Of a stretch of 64,000 nucleotides of DNA, positions 22,430 to 33,729 are shown piece by piece (within the stretch, counting starts at the first letter, position 1; the number at the start of each line of letters is the position of its first letter). Below the pieces are notes generated by a model, which worked only from the letters and a program-made list of their open reading frames with translations, did not search any database and had not been told where the DNA came from. The stretch comes from Isoetes taiwanensis (lineage: Eukaryota; Streptophyta; Lycopodiopsida; Isoetales; Isoetaceae). The stretch lies in NCBI GenBank assembly GCA_021234155.1, contig JAJEKV010000062.1, forward strand, positions 248,001-312,000, written 5' to 3'. Position numbers and translations under genes: made by a program.

Positions 22430-23200
22430 TAATAATCCCCATGCTTTCCTTGCCTCATCAAATCTTGCATAGGATGAGTTTGTCCTAAAACTAAGAGAAG
22501 TGCAAAGGCGATGGTAGTCAACCCGTGAGTTAAAGGGTCCACATGCAAAGACCGGGGAATTAGACAAAAATTCCAACCTCTCTGACCTCATTGTAAGTCA
22601 GTGAAAAACTGAAATTAGGGTAAGACTAAATACTTGGCGACCTTAAAACACGGTGAGTCCGCTAACTTCAAAGAATGGCAACAAAGAAATTCGATGATCT
22701 CTCAGGGCACTCAGCCGGATTCTGCATTAGAATGAGAAGAACAATTGTATTTAAAGGCAGGGATGAACTATTTTCCGGATTACCCTTTTCTGAATCCCCA
22801 GATATCTCTTAAAATGTAAAAAAGATCCTAATTAACTGTGATTCGGCTAATAATATCTCCGATTCAACCTGTGGCAGAGCCGGATCAACCTTTTTTCCCT
22901 TAGATCTGGGAGCTTTCTGGAGCTCTGATACGTATAGGGAAAATTCGGCTCAAGGGTCCGTGACCCGTTATCAGCCACTATATTTGTATCTTTTTTTTTT
23001 TTTGAAACTAACGGTCTATGACTTTTAAAAACATAAAGGTTAGCTAATAAAGAAGGAGAAAAAAGGGATATCGGTTTTAAAGGTAAAGGTATGTATGGGC
23101 CTTTTTCCCTCTCTATTTTCCTATATATATTCATGCAATAGCCCTTCTATTTGTTAACCTCGTCAGTTCAAGTCCTCTTTAGCAGTTTGTTTTTAGTGTG
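22430..23200. other. No supported gene
   Basis: Contains GTGACCCGTTATCAGCCACT followed by a T-run (22986-23001), and otherwise unassigned AT-rich sequence. No recognisable domain on either strand. Confidence 0.4.
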
Positions 23201-23213
23201 CCTTGCCTTATAC

Positions 23214-23588
23214 ATGGCCCCTCCGAAGACCAACTCTAGCGCGTCAGAATCGAAAAAAAGGAAGGCTACCAAACAGGTTTTTGTTTAGTCTGTATTTTTT
23301 CCATGGGGTCTCACATGTGGAATTTCTATTTTTTTTTTTTATTCTCTTTGCGTCAAATACGTTTAGGCTTGGGAGCTTTTACTAGAAGAGATTAAACAAT
23401 CATCTCCTGCGTCGGCTTCATCGAGCTCAAAAAGGTTTACTTTAGGCAGTGCTCACATGCGGCATTTGAATTTGTGCGGGATGGAACCAGAGACATACAT
23501 AAAAGGTTGGGAGACGAAGAAGGAGATGGATGAGTTTACTGATCTGGCAAAGAAGAAGACATCTATAGCTTCGGCATCCTCCTCCTAG
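23214..23588 (+). CDS. Unrecognised two-exon reading frame (94 aa) running into a kinase fragment
   Basis: ATG 23214 begins 21 codons (MAPPKTNSSASESKKRKATK..) with a basic KKRK patch that could be a nuclear localisation signal. A GTTTTT donor follows at 23277, then a 90 nt intron with a long T-tract and a TTTAG acceptor at 23362-23366. Exon 2 continues in phase 0 from 23367 (AWELLLEEIKQSSPASASSS.., GMEPETYIKGWETKKEMDEF..) for 73 codons to TAG at 23586. The last eight or so codons lie in the duplicated lectin-kinase sequence but in another frame, so the original 3' end was lost. I recognise no family. It may be the 5' end of a host gene cut by the kinase duplication, or a chance frame. Confidence 0.35.
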
Positions 23589-24195
23589 AGATAGCTTGCG
23601 GAAAATCTGTTCTTAATTTTGCTTACGTCCCGGTGGAGTACTTAATTTCTGTTGGATTTGGGTTTGGGAGGCTCATTTCAAATGATGAATTGCTTGAAGT
23701 TGCTGATCCCGTGCTTTGTGCCCACTACAACAAAGATGAAATGCGAAATTTTATCTCCTCGGTTTGCTCTCAGAGTCACCCTCGATGCAGACTGAGACCT
23801 CGCATGAGAAGATGCCGCCAAATCCTCAATTGTGAGGTCGCACTTCCAGATCTGCCCAATTCAAACCAACCTGCCTTTTTTGTGATCATAGCCAATTAAG
23901 TTCTGCAGTGTTTTCTCAATCTACAAGTTCTGCAGGATAGAGCAATGGAATATCTAAGAGTAACAAGTCCGGATCTACAAGACAGGGCAGTGGGATATCC
24001 AATAGTAGTAATTCAGAGAGAAGCAGGCTCCCCCTTCTTCACCACACTAGTTATTAAGAAATTGTTTCAATATTTCTTCGTCCATAGATTAACTTCCCTT
24101 ATTGTGTCATTTTACAACAAAAAATTTAATAAAAGAGGAAATCAAGTAGTCACATTACACATCACACTTTTTCGTATGAAATGAAATGTATAATA
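23562..24195 (+). pseudogene. Duplicated 3' third of the lectin receptor kinase, broken
   Basis: Matches about 9285-9903 of the intact gene over its full length, including 3' untranslated sequence. It begins at DIYSFGILLLEIACGKSVLN (kinase subdomain IX) and includes LCAHYN.DEMR, QILNCE.ALPDLPN and the Ser-rich tail. Several small indels shift the frame (for example after NFAY), so no long protein results. The signal peptide, lectin domain, ATP-binding and catalytic loops are absent. Homology past the stop codon and into the flank shows a DNA-level duplication. Identity is roughly 90%, so it is not very recent. Confidence 0.9.
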
Positions 24196-24326
24196 ACTTA
24201 GACAATTTTTAAGCCCATGTGTAAGTTGATTCATTTGCATATGCTTTCAAATTTACTTCATTGTCAAGTCTTCATTAATTAGCAGGCTTGTCTAACCCCC
24301 CTACAACAATTTCTCAAATTCTTCCA

Positions 24327-24451
24327 CATCAGCAATTTTCAAGTTAAGCCATTAGATTTTCAAATTACTACATTTACAATTGAAGCATTCCATATCAGCT
24401 ATTTTCAAATTAGGCCGTTAGATTTTCAAATTACTACATCTATGGCTGAAG
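24327..24451 (+). repeat. Tandem repeat, two copies of about 66 bp
   Basis: ATCAGCAATTTTCAAGTTAA, GCCATTAGATTTTCAAATTA, CTACAT is repeated at about 24394 with a few changes. AT-rich, non-coding. Confidence 0.8.
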
Positions 24452-24454
24452 AAA

Positions 24455-25145
24455 TTACAAACGGTATTTAAATATGTCATCTCTTAGTAGTTGAGCTCGA
24501 CTATCCAGGTTAACTACATTCCGTTTGTTTGCAATAATCTATAAGATATGAGCCTTCGCCAGAGAAATGTGTAAGCAGATTCTTCCATACATCAGTTATG
24601 GATCCTTCTTCTCAAAATGGGGCTAAATGTGCCTCCATAAATGATAGTTCCTTGTATATTGTGGATGTCAAACAGTTTAATGGCAATTCCAAGCCTCCAA
24701 AGCAGCAAATATTTCATAGTGCTTCAGAAGATGACTCTTGTCTGATTGAGCAGGTTCCTCTCACAGTACTTTGATCCAACCCTGCCGGTTTGGACCTTCA
24801 GGATGTGATCGATTGGCCTTGCTGCATGCATATATTTAATTTTTTCACTCTCCCCTAGACAGGGACAGACATGGAATGTATGTTTTCTTCTTCCTTGGTC
24901 AAGCATAAGCAAAGCAAGCTGAGCTGATTATTGTTATGAACAAAGAGGTTTTGAATGGTAGTTTGAAAAACATTTTTTAAGCAGGAATACAGATAACAAT
25001 TTATCCAGGAAAAACTAATGTCCAGGAATTAGCTAAGCTCATCTATTGCATGTGCATCGGGAACATTCAAGAGCTTCTGTATAAACATTTGGCATCTTGT
25101 GGAATCTTAAATTATTTTTGCCGAGATGATGGTGGAGGAAAGGAA
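24455..25145. other. No supported gene
   Basis: AT-rich, no recognisable coding domain. The right end runs into the LTR-like sequence. Confidence 0.4.
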
Positions 25146-25149
25146 GTAG

Positions 25150-26100
25150 TTGCTGGATAATATCACAAATATGAAGGAAAGAGCAAAACTTATGGTTACT
25201 GTGTTACTGGGAATAGCCCCCAGTGTGGCTACATATAGGTGTATAGGTGATATGGTATCAGAGCAGGAGTTCTGAAGAAGATCCTGAGACCTGCGAAGAG
25301 CGAGGAGGAAGAAGGATCCTAGAGGTAATTAAGTTGGTACCTAATTTTTTTTCAAGTTACTCGAGGGATCCTGGCGATGTTCAAGAGCAAAAGGATTTAA
25401 GGATAATAAATCCAAGAAAGTATGCTGCAAAGTATGATGATGCGGCATGGAGCCCAAAAGAAAATGTCATGGGAGCATTTAGGCTTCAAAAGATTGGAAG
25501 AAGAACCTAGATACGGCTCGGTTGGGATCGTAAGTTCTAGGAACTCATTTGGGGTCGTGAGTTCTGAAAGGAACAATGGCCTAGCAATATGGGGGAGACG
25601 TGTATCCCATGACGCTCCATGTGCTTATTCCCAATCAAAAAATTTCTCAAAAGTGTGGCCAAGGCCAGGCCACAAAATGTACAAGGAGGACCCAGATTCG
25701 ACCAACGTTGGGGTGGTTGGACAAAGTGTGCATGGGAGGAGATGCAATGATAGTTTCGTTCAGCAGGAGCACGAAAGTGTGCTTCAATACATATGTAAGT
25801 ATGCCGATGACGACGAGGAAATGCTCAAAACAGTTTGTATTGTTTGTGACATGAAGAAAATGGTGCAAGAGATCCTTGAATTAAAGAGAATAAGGATAAA
25901 TGATGATGCACCCTATAATAACCATAATGAGAATAATGGTTATGGGCAAATTGGGCAAGAAACTGGAGATGTTTGCTCAAAATTTGGGGAAAAGGGAGAA
26001 ACTTTAGACCCAAATTATAGTCCAAATCCAGGATGGATGCATGGTTTTGTGCAAGCATTAGGATTTTTTTGAGATTAAAAAAGGGCCTTCAAAACATGCC
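25150..26100 (+). mobile_element. LTR-retrotransposon fossil: LTR end, tRNA-Met primer site, start of internal region
   Basis: The sequence 25150-25250 (matched inverted at 27735-27835) is followed by TGGTATCAGAGC at 25253-25264, the usual initiator-tRNA-Met primer-binding site of plant LTR elements. The frame downstream (about 25422-26072) has no recognised gag or pol motif, so the element may be non-autonomous. Fossil; family not assigned beyond LTR class. Confidence 0.55.
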
Positions 26101-26119
26101 AACTAAGCCAAGTGAAGAT

Positions 26120-27595
26120 AAATGAACTACCAATCAAAAATCATAGATTTGTAACTGGATATTTTTTCTAGCATAACTATTGATAGGAAGAATCAGCAAC
26201 AAAGTTTGGAGTGCAATAGATAGATTTGAAAGATGCTTTGCACATATTTTAACCACTTATGAAAAAACTAAAAAATATGGTTTTTACTATTTTTTACTAT
26301 TCTACGGAACTAAAAGATATGCAAACCACCCAAGGTTGGAAAGATCTCATTGAGATATATCTATTGCACCAAACAAGAGCTCATTTGGACTTTTCTATCA
26401 ACACTTATGAAAAATGTGATCCAAAGTTAGTTATAAACCGCTTTGAACCGGATTACCAGTTTTCCATTGGTAGTTCATATAGCTTAGTCGCCAATTCTTA
26501 GAAGGCCCTTTTATGATCTCAAAAAAAAATCCCTAATGATGTTTGATTCCCTCAGCAACAAAGTGATGGAGTGCAACAAAGAGATGGAGATTTGTTGAAA
26601 CAACAACGAAATTTAGACCTGTTTAAAGAAGATTCAACAAAAATGAAAGAAGCCAAAGTTGCCATGGCTTCTAAAAACCCTAACTGCAAAAATTGTTGTG
26701 CTGCATTGGAGCAAATGACAGACGTAATTTCTAAACCCAAGTCGGTTGCTTTGATCTATGGCGGACTGGTAAAAGATCACACGTCATTTATTGTGATGAA
26801 CGGGCTCCAGTTGCTGGCCAAAATTGAAAGGGCGCAGGAAGTGCCACTTCCTATTACTGCAAGAAAAAGTCCGGAGAGACCTAAAAAGGTCACATTATAA
26901 AATAACCACGAAGGCACAATTGTTGTTGGTTATGGTGACATGGCAGACAATAAGGAGCATACGATTAAGTCTTTAATAAGCTTCATAATCACAAGGCATA
27001 GTTTTATGCACATGAAGAGGAGGCGTGGTCGTCCTCAAGTGAAGATGAAGAGAAATATTTGCCACTGGTTAAGAGACATCCAAGTGAACATCCAGACTAT
27101 GTTTGAAGGAATATTGTGAGTACCATAAGTAAGTTAGATGTCATATATGTCCTAAGTAGTCTTATCCCGGGGATTCACCTTTCATTAGCGTATAACCCAT
27201 GAGAGTTCAACGGAGGGGTGTTTTTTGGACCATTTTATGCACGATATTTAGGGGTTAGGGTGTTTTTAGGCACTAATCTAGAGCAATATCTACACACACA
27301 GGGGTCAAATTGCCTTTTAAAAATGTGTATACAAGGGGGGTTTTTTGCTACCCTCCGAACACAGATGCCATACCCCCTTTATGTATAAGTGCATCCCCTG
27401 AGTCTTATCTTAAGGATCCCGTATTGATTGATCAAGTTAATGATGCTTGATCAAGGGGAGTAAAAGCCTATATTATGTGATCAAGGCATCCTTTAAGATT
27501 TAGAGTCTAGGTGTTAGTATATAGACAATTAGAATTCTCTTAATGGTACGTTAAGGGGAGATGTGTCAAGGAGAATTCAACTCTCATTGATCTAT
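26120..27595. other. Probable internal LTR-element remnants, no assigned protein
   Basis: Two short frames (26259-26501; 26571-26900 with a Lys-rich PERPKK end) have no recognised domain. The 27380-27600 stretch is rich in GATCAAGG and AAGGGGAG blocks leading to a purine tract, as expected upstream of a 3' LTR. Confidence 0.35.
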
Positions 27596-27600
27596 TGATC

Positions 27601-27840
27601 AAGGGGGAGGGTTAAGGATATGATGATCCTATAGATCAATAGGTGATGTGGCGTATATTGCTGACTAGACTGCCAAGTCAGTGATCCATATCAAGAGGCA
27701 CACCTTTATCCAAAGGTCATGTCTATTAGGTGAAGAGTCACCTATACACCTATATGTAGCCACACTGGAGGCTATTCCCAGTAACACAGTAACCTTAAGT
27801 TTTGCTCTTTCCTTCATATTTGTGATAGATAAGTGTAATA
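27601..27840 (+). mobile_element. Polypurine tract and adjoining LTR-like fragment
   Basis: AAGGGGGAGGG at 27601-27611 resembles the polypurine tract before a 3' LTR. The following sequence contains, at 27735-27835, the reverse complement of 25150-25250 at roughly 95% identity. The two shared segments lie in opposite orientation, so they are not the two LTRs of one simple element; at least two insertions or an inversion are involved. Confidence 0.5.
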
Positions 27841-27849
27841 AAAAAAGGA

Positions 27850-29480
27850 AAACAACATTAACAATTCTGGACCCTCTCAGAGCAGCACGACACAAAGTGA
27901 GACTTTTTTTGCCACGAGAGTTGAAAGGCAAAGCTTTGACTATAGCTATAAAATAATATAGGGCCTTGGGGAAAATTCTAAAGTTAAGATATACTGCACT
28001 CATGGAGAAGCTTTTGTTTCAAAGGGTGGCAGATTGGAAGGTTTTCTGAAAGCTAGTGAAATGAAAAATGGTCGACTGTTATACTAATAGTAAGTTTCTT
28101 GAAATTACGTGCTTTACATGTTTGATGAGGCATCATTTCTTAGTAGGGATATGGTTATGATGTTCCTTAAAATTGAGGTTTGCTTTCTCAGTGTACCCAA
28201 TGCTAATAATGGACAGAATAACCTATTGCTACATGGGTATCTATCTTGTGAACTGGTAGTTTTCTTGCTCAAGAGATTCGGTTCACCACAGGTGTATAAC
28301 ACATTCCATATACCAAGCAGTTGCCAAGTAGTCAATATGGATAGCAGACAGGATTCTGCTATGGCAGGACAAGTCAACTTAGCCATGCATGTAAGTGCCT
28401 CTCTTCAGATGTAACTTTATCCAAACTGAATCCAAGGCTGTCTCTAACGTTCTAAGCTCATATGGCATCTCTAGAATGACTATTTCATCACGTTGTACAT
28501 AAAGAGATTTAATATTCACATTTGGATAGTTCCTTTAGGTCTGCAGCAGAATTTTAGGGTTGTTTATACTGCGCACCTACTGATTTTTAACCCTTGGGTT
28601 TGTTGTGTGTAGCCATAATGTCCAATTTGGTTTTCCACATGAAATGTGATCTTGCCAATATAAATCACAGTGCTCTTGTAGGTTATCCATCCTCACTATT
28701 TCTTCATTTCTAGAGAGCAACAGCTTGGTATAGGTAGATGGGATCTTTTTGGTGGATGTAATATTGTTTTTTTTTCATAACAAAATTTTAAAATGGATTT
28801 GAATATAGCAGCCTTTCCAAGAACGCCATCCAAATTGATATATATGTGGAAGTCGCCTTGGTTTAAGTTCTAGTAGTGTTCTTGTGCTTGGCAGATGCAC
28901 AAAGATGTTTGAAGAAGTTGCATCTACCACATCTTATACTTGAACTTGTAGTACTCACTATCACCATCTAATCGGAGATCTTTAGACTGAGATAGTTTCT
29001 CCTTGCTCCTCAAGCATGCCTTTATCAGTCCAAAAGCATTGTTATGCTTCGTTGTCCATATCGTAAAAGCTTAAAATAATAAATGCTTTTCTCTTGCAAA
29101 ACTTTTCTGCTAAAGGGTTGTACTTCTGTAGCCATAGATGCGCTGGCCGTCCTTGGAGATGGAGAAGCAGGACTTTGGGTTTATCTAAAATGCTTCCAAG
29201 TCTACATGAGGTCTGGTTGTTTGCCTATAAACTCACCGTCATTGTGCCATAAATCTTAAAATACCCCATTTCCTCATAAGCATATTCCACTGTTTTGAAA
29301 CATTGTCTACTTTTTAAGTTCAAATCTTAAGAAATAGATGCCAACACTGAGTTTCTGCGATATATGAGAGAACAACTTGAGAGACTCAGAATTTTTAACA
29401 TAATATCTACTGGGAGACGTTTAGCCAAATGTTACCGGAGAGCATTTTGAAATTGTTAATTCTTGCAATGTTCTTCTTGA
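27850..29480. other. No supported gene
   Basis: Only short frames without recognisable domains. A T-run at 28769-28777 and AT-rich sequence. Nothing identifiable. Confidence 0.4.
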
Positions 29481-29489
29481 ACACGAGAT

Positions 29490-30345
29490 GTCATAGTAAT
29501 GGGAGACTTTAATGGAAGAACATCAAACAGACAAACGACAATCCTGAAACAAGAGAAGACCCACTCTGGATGGAAGAAATGGATGAAGATGATTGTAAGA
29601 TTGTTGAGTGGGCAAGGAACTCAGAAGATACAGCTTATACAACACAAATGGGAAAATGTATGTTGAACATGTACAACGGTCTAGAAGTGAGAATTTTGAA
29701 TGGGTTAGACAGGTTCCTTTGATTAGGAAAATATACTTGCACAGGTATAAGTGTAGTTGATTATGTAATTTGTGGAGAGGGAACAGCCAGGAGAATAAGG
29801 TTCTTACATGTTTGGGATCAACAACCTGCGTCAAACCATGTGCCCGTTTCCTTTCACTATGGATGCATTTCCAGGGAAAAAACAGCAAGGTCGCAAGGAT
29901 GGCATTAGAATAGATCATAAAAGATCAAGCAAATACAAGGAGACTTGCAAGTCAAGAATTCATGAATTGAAGGATGTGCAACATGTTTCCGAACTAGATA
30001 GACTTATCTAGAATATTTTATTAGACTCAGCAAAAAAGGTTTTTGCTCATGGGGGAAAAGCAAAAGGGCTACCCTGTAATAGTTGGTTTGACAAAGAATG
30101 CAAGGACAAACGGAAAAAATATATGATGGCATGTAAGGAGGATAAGAAGCTAGAAAAGAAAGATTATGCTGCACTAATTAGGAGGAAAAAAAGGGAATTT
30201 CTCAAGCGTAGGCAAGAACAACACGCTATGGATTTGATTAGGGAGCCCAAGGCATTTTGGAATAGACTAAAAAAGAAAACATCAGAGAACTTTGATATTG
30301 GGGCAATGGAATTATTCCGTCATATGCAGAAGCTATATTAGTTGC
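29490..30345 (+). mobile_element. LINE fragment: endonuclease and linker
   Basis: Non-LTR retrotransposon remnant. VIVMGDFNGRTSNRQ near 29495 is the catalytic GDFN motif of the apurinic-type endonuclease. SVVDYVICGE near 29750 and SNHVPVSF near 29840 correspond to its terminal motifs (the usual SDH is SNH here). From 30080 the basic linker follows (SWFDKECKDKRKKYMMACKE.., EPKAFWNRLKKK). Several frame breaks and a stop at 30009-30011 interrupt it. The reverse transcriptase is absent; homology stops near 30345, where a gypsy-type fragment begins. Confidence 0.8.
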
Positions 30346-30558
30346 CTCAATGTCGTCAAAACTTGCGAAGAGTGCAAGATCACGCTCAGGTGTATGCTAA
30401 TAAGCGTAGGTGTGACGTTACCTATGAGGAAGGTGACTGTGTTCTTAAGGATTGTGTATCCTTCACCATTATGAATCAACACCCTTAAACCGTTGGTTAA
30501 AGGGCGTGTGCCTAAGTTAACCCCGAGATATGTTGGACCTTTTAAGATTGTTCGAAAT
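30345..30558 (+). mobile_element. Ty3/gypsy-type integrase C-terminal fossil
   Basis: Reads RVQDHAQVYANKRRCDV then LTPRYVGPFKIV, the conserved C-terminal end of plant gypsy integrases just before the chromodomain or 3' end. It is a short broken fossil (about 70 codons) wedged between two LINE fragments of opposite orientation. Confidence 0.65.
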
Positions 30559-30559
30559 G

Positions 30560-32720
30560 AGTGGAAACTATTGTCATCATATCTGAGGAACATGAAGGTG
30601 TCATCTGCATACTGCATAATTGTTAGCTTTTCAAGCACTCCCCTGAAAGGTAAGCCCTTCGTCGTCCCCTTCCTCGACGCCTTTAACTGGATCATTCTTG
30701 TCAAAAGGTTAGCCATGATGAGGAACAGGTAAGGAGCGAGGGGGCAGCCCTGTCTAATCCCCTTCTTGAGTTTAAACAGGCCAGATGGTTGTCCATTAAC
30801 CAGGACCGACGCAGATGCTAAGTTATTCATCCCCAAAGCCAACTGAATAAAGTGGGATTCAAATCCCATATGGTACATGACTGAGCGCAGCCCTTCCCAT
30901 CTAAGAGAATCATATGCCTTTCTAAAGTCCATCTTGATCATTACACAATTTTGTTTGGAGGCCTGGCACCAATGTAGACCTTCCCTGGCTGCAAGGTAGT
31001 TATCCAATATGTATCTGCCTGGCAAGAAAGCTGATTGCTCATGCCCAATGACCCTGTTCAAAATTGGTTTCAAGCGGTTAGCAATAACCTTCATGATAAC
31101 TTTATATATGACATTGGTGAGTGCAATAGGCCTCCATTCCCCGAGGCTTTGATGTCTTGGAACCTTAGGAACAAGAGTGATAAACCCTGCTGCTAGTGAC
31201 GGGTGTAGAGAACATGATGACCATGCTCCACATACAGCTCTGATGAAGTCCGGTCCAAGTACATCCCAAAATTCAACAAAGAATTCAGGAGGGAAACCAT
31301 CCGGTCCAGGAGATTTCCCTGCTGCAAGGGAGCATAAGGTTTTGTAGATCTCATCTCCCTCTATATTATGTAGTAAAAGCTGATTTTCTTCACGAGTAAC
31401 CTTCCCCCCCCAATCCACTTTTGTTAGCCACAGTGCCATCTGAGTGTGGTAAGAGGAGGGTATAGGATCTTCCTTAAATTGGTTCTCAAAGCTTTCTCTA
31501 ATAAATGATCTGATCTCCTGTGGATCCTTCAATACATTTGAATTGCCATCCTTAATCGATGAGATACTATTATCGCCTAACCTTTAAGGCCAAATTTTAC
31601 CATTCTAAAAAAACATTTGAGTTCTCATGGTCAAGTTCGCATACCACTTAGTTTTAGAGCAAACAAATGCCTCTAGCCTCCTCCTCCTCAATTGCCTTTG
31701 CTTTCCCCTCCAGCCTCGCCTCAATGTTCTGTTTGGCAATGTTGTGTGGATCGATAATAAGTCCTCGCTAACTATTCTCAACCGATTGTATACATCCATC
31801 TTTTCCTTTTTGAACTCCATGGCTCGCGCTCTTTCCCCACACTTTAGCCCAGCCTTCATTAGGGCCGAGCTTCCCACCTGTGCTTTCATGCTTAGAGGAT
31901 TAAGATCATTAGAGAGAGAGGAAATAAATACCCTAAAAAGGCTTGCAAAATGCCTCCTTTCCTAGCCAATGCAGGTATTGAATTTGAAAGGGATATTTCC
32001 ACGCTTGCCAAGAGTAGGCATATTTTCAAGAAATAAGCTTTGGGGAACATGATCGAGTGGGAGAAGGCAAGTTCCCCTCAACATAACATTTATCCATGAA
32101 GCATGCCGCTTTATTGGCCATATAAAATCTGTTTAATAGACAATATACTCCTGGCCTTGGCCCTTCGCTTATTCGACCATGAGAAGGTAGCATTGAGGGC
32201 TAAATCAAGTTAAATCCCACACTATCAAGCAAAGAGTTCCAAGAAGTATCCTCATCTCCCTCGATAGATTCCTATGCAACCCAATTTTTGGTCCCACACA
32301 TCGGGTCATGTTCGATCTCCCCTAAAATCCAGCTTTTGACACATCCCCTTGGTGACCTATCCAAATTTCAATTTCTTTCCACATCGCCCCCTTTCTCAAG
32401 CAGTGCTTATTTGACGATATACATTGATGACCCCCATTGGCACTCATTAGATTGAAAGGTCACCACCGCCATCGACCATCCCCAAAGCAAAAGATAGTAG
32501 GACTTCTCAACAAGGCCTCTCCAGAGGATACAGATGCCACCTTTAGTTCCCCCTGGGTCAAGACAAATTAAAGGAGGAGTAGTTGCCTCCTACCCATTTG
32601 CCTATAGAACTTGCTTCAAGTCGAAGTCTATGTTCTTGTAAGAGAATAACATCCGCCATCATAGAGCCGTATGGCGCCAGCACTCTACCACGCTTCAGAC
32701 GCTTTTAATACCTCTGAGGT
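30560..32720 (-). mobile_element. L1-type LINE: endonuclease remnant, linker and reverse transcriptase
   Basis: Read on the minus strand. Decayed endonuclease blocks lie at 32720-32000 (NLRGIKS, GGICILWR, LNRFYMANKAACF). The linker is at 31890-31605. A long open reverse transcriptase frame of about 320 codons (31532 to about 30560) has AAGKSPGPDGFPPEFF, EWRPIALTNVIYKV, SAFLPGR, MDFRKAYDSLRW, GIRQGCPLAPYLF and the catalytic YADDT at 30597-30611. Homology ends abruptly at about 30560, right after the YADD region, where gypsy sequence starts, so the 3' part (thumb, Cys-rich end, tail) is lost. LINE copies are usually cut at the 5' end, so the 3' loss implies a later break. It is the best-preserved LINE in the window but carries stops in the endonuclease part. 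Confidence 0.85.
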
Positions 32721-32729
32721 TCCAGATAC

Positions 32730-33480
32730 AATTTTCATAGTATATAGTATAATAACCTCTCCGACAAGACTAAGCAGTTGTCTCTCAGAACCATACAAAA
32801 ATTCCTTGCACATGGGCCATCTCGAACCAACGTAAATACGACCTATATATATGGGAGTGTATTTCCCCAGTGGTCTCGGTCGGTCCATCTGACAGAGGGC
32901 AGAGGATATATGACCTTCCCTTTTCTCAAGTCCGATCCCCCCACCAGCATATCTTTATAAGTGGCCCCCATCCCTAGCGCTCTCTAGGTGTGTTATTGCA
33001 CCCATACTTAAAATGAGTGGCTCACCACCCCTTGCACCCCTTAGGTGTTTAATTTGCAATACCCAATAATTAATAGCTGCCACCCCCTCCTGGCCAACAC
33101 GTTTTCCAGTCATATACGTCAAACATGTGGCCCTATATAGGTTCTTACTTTGACTTCACCTCCAGGGTTGTGGAAAAGTGTAATTTGTCCTTTCCTCTTC
33201 ACCAAAGCTTTTAATTTGTCTTTCCCTTTCCTTATTAGAAGGGATACATGGAAAGATACCCATACCCCTTCGTAATACTCCAATGTATAAAAATCCCACT
33301 CCCACTTGATCAAACCACTTCTTAGTTAAACATTTGTACCACAATGATCCTAACTTGAAATGTGTGTAGGTAGCCCAAGCACCACTGGTACTAGCCCAAT
33401 ATTGTACAAATAACCAGGTATTGGGGTTCCAAGGTGGATTTAACCCGGACAATAGGCCATGCCACTTAGCTACCCAAGTG
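32730..33480. other. No supported gene
   Basis: Short frames only, no recognisable domain on either strand. Confidence 0.4.
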
Positions 33481-33487
33481 GTGGATT

Positions 33488-33722
33488 TGTTATCCCTGTT
33501 GGTAAGGGTGTTAGTATAATGGCATACTACAATGCCCCCAAATCAACTTCCATAGGTGACCCCCAACCCACTTTTTTAAATCCCTGAACCCTCCCATCTG
33601 AATCTGTTATTCCCTGTTGGTAAAAGTGCTAGTACACCGGCATACTACAATGCCCCAAACGATTTCCATAGTTGACCCCCATCCCAATTTTTTTAACTGA
33701 ACCCTCCCAACTGATATTCCTG
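33488..33722 (+). repeat. Tandem duplication, about 114 bp period
   Basis: CTGTTGGTAAGGGTGTTAGT, GGCATACTACAATGCCCC, CATAGGTGACCCCCA.CCCA and CTGAACCCTCCCA at 33497-33605 recur at 33612-33722 with roughly 80% identity. Non-coding. Confidence 0.8.
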
Positions 33723-33729
33723 TTATTAG

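Noticed and set aside
22112-22591. Arg-rich 159-codon minus-strand frame over the GC-rich segment
   Set aside because: It is an alternative frame of the helicase fossil; the basic composition is due to high G+C, and the helicase motifs are in another frame.
25422-26072. 216-codon frame near the LTR primer site
   Set aside because: No zinc knuckle, protease or other retroelement motif and no host homology recognised; kept only as internal sequence of the LTR fossil.
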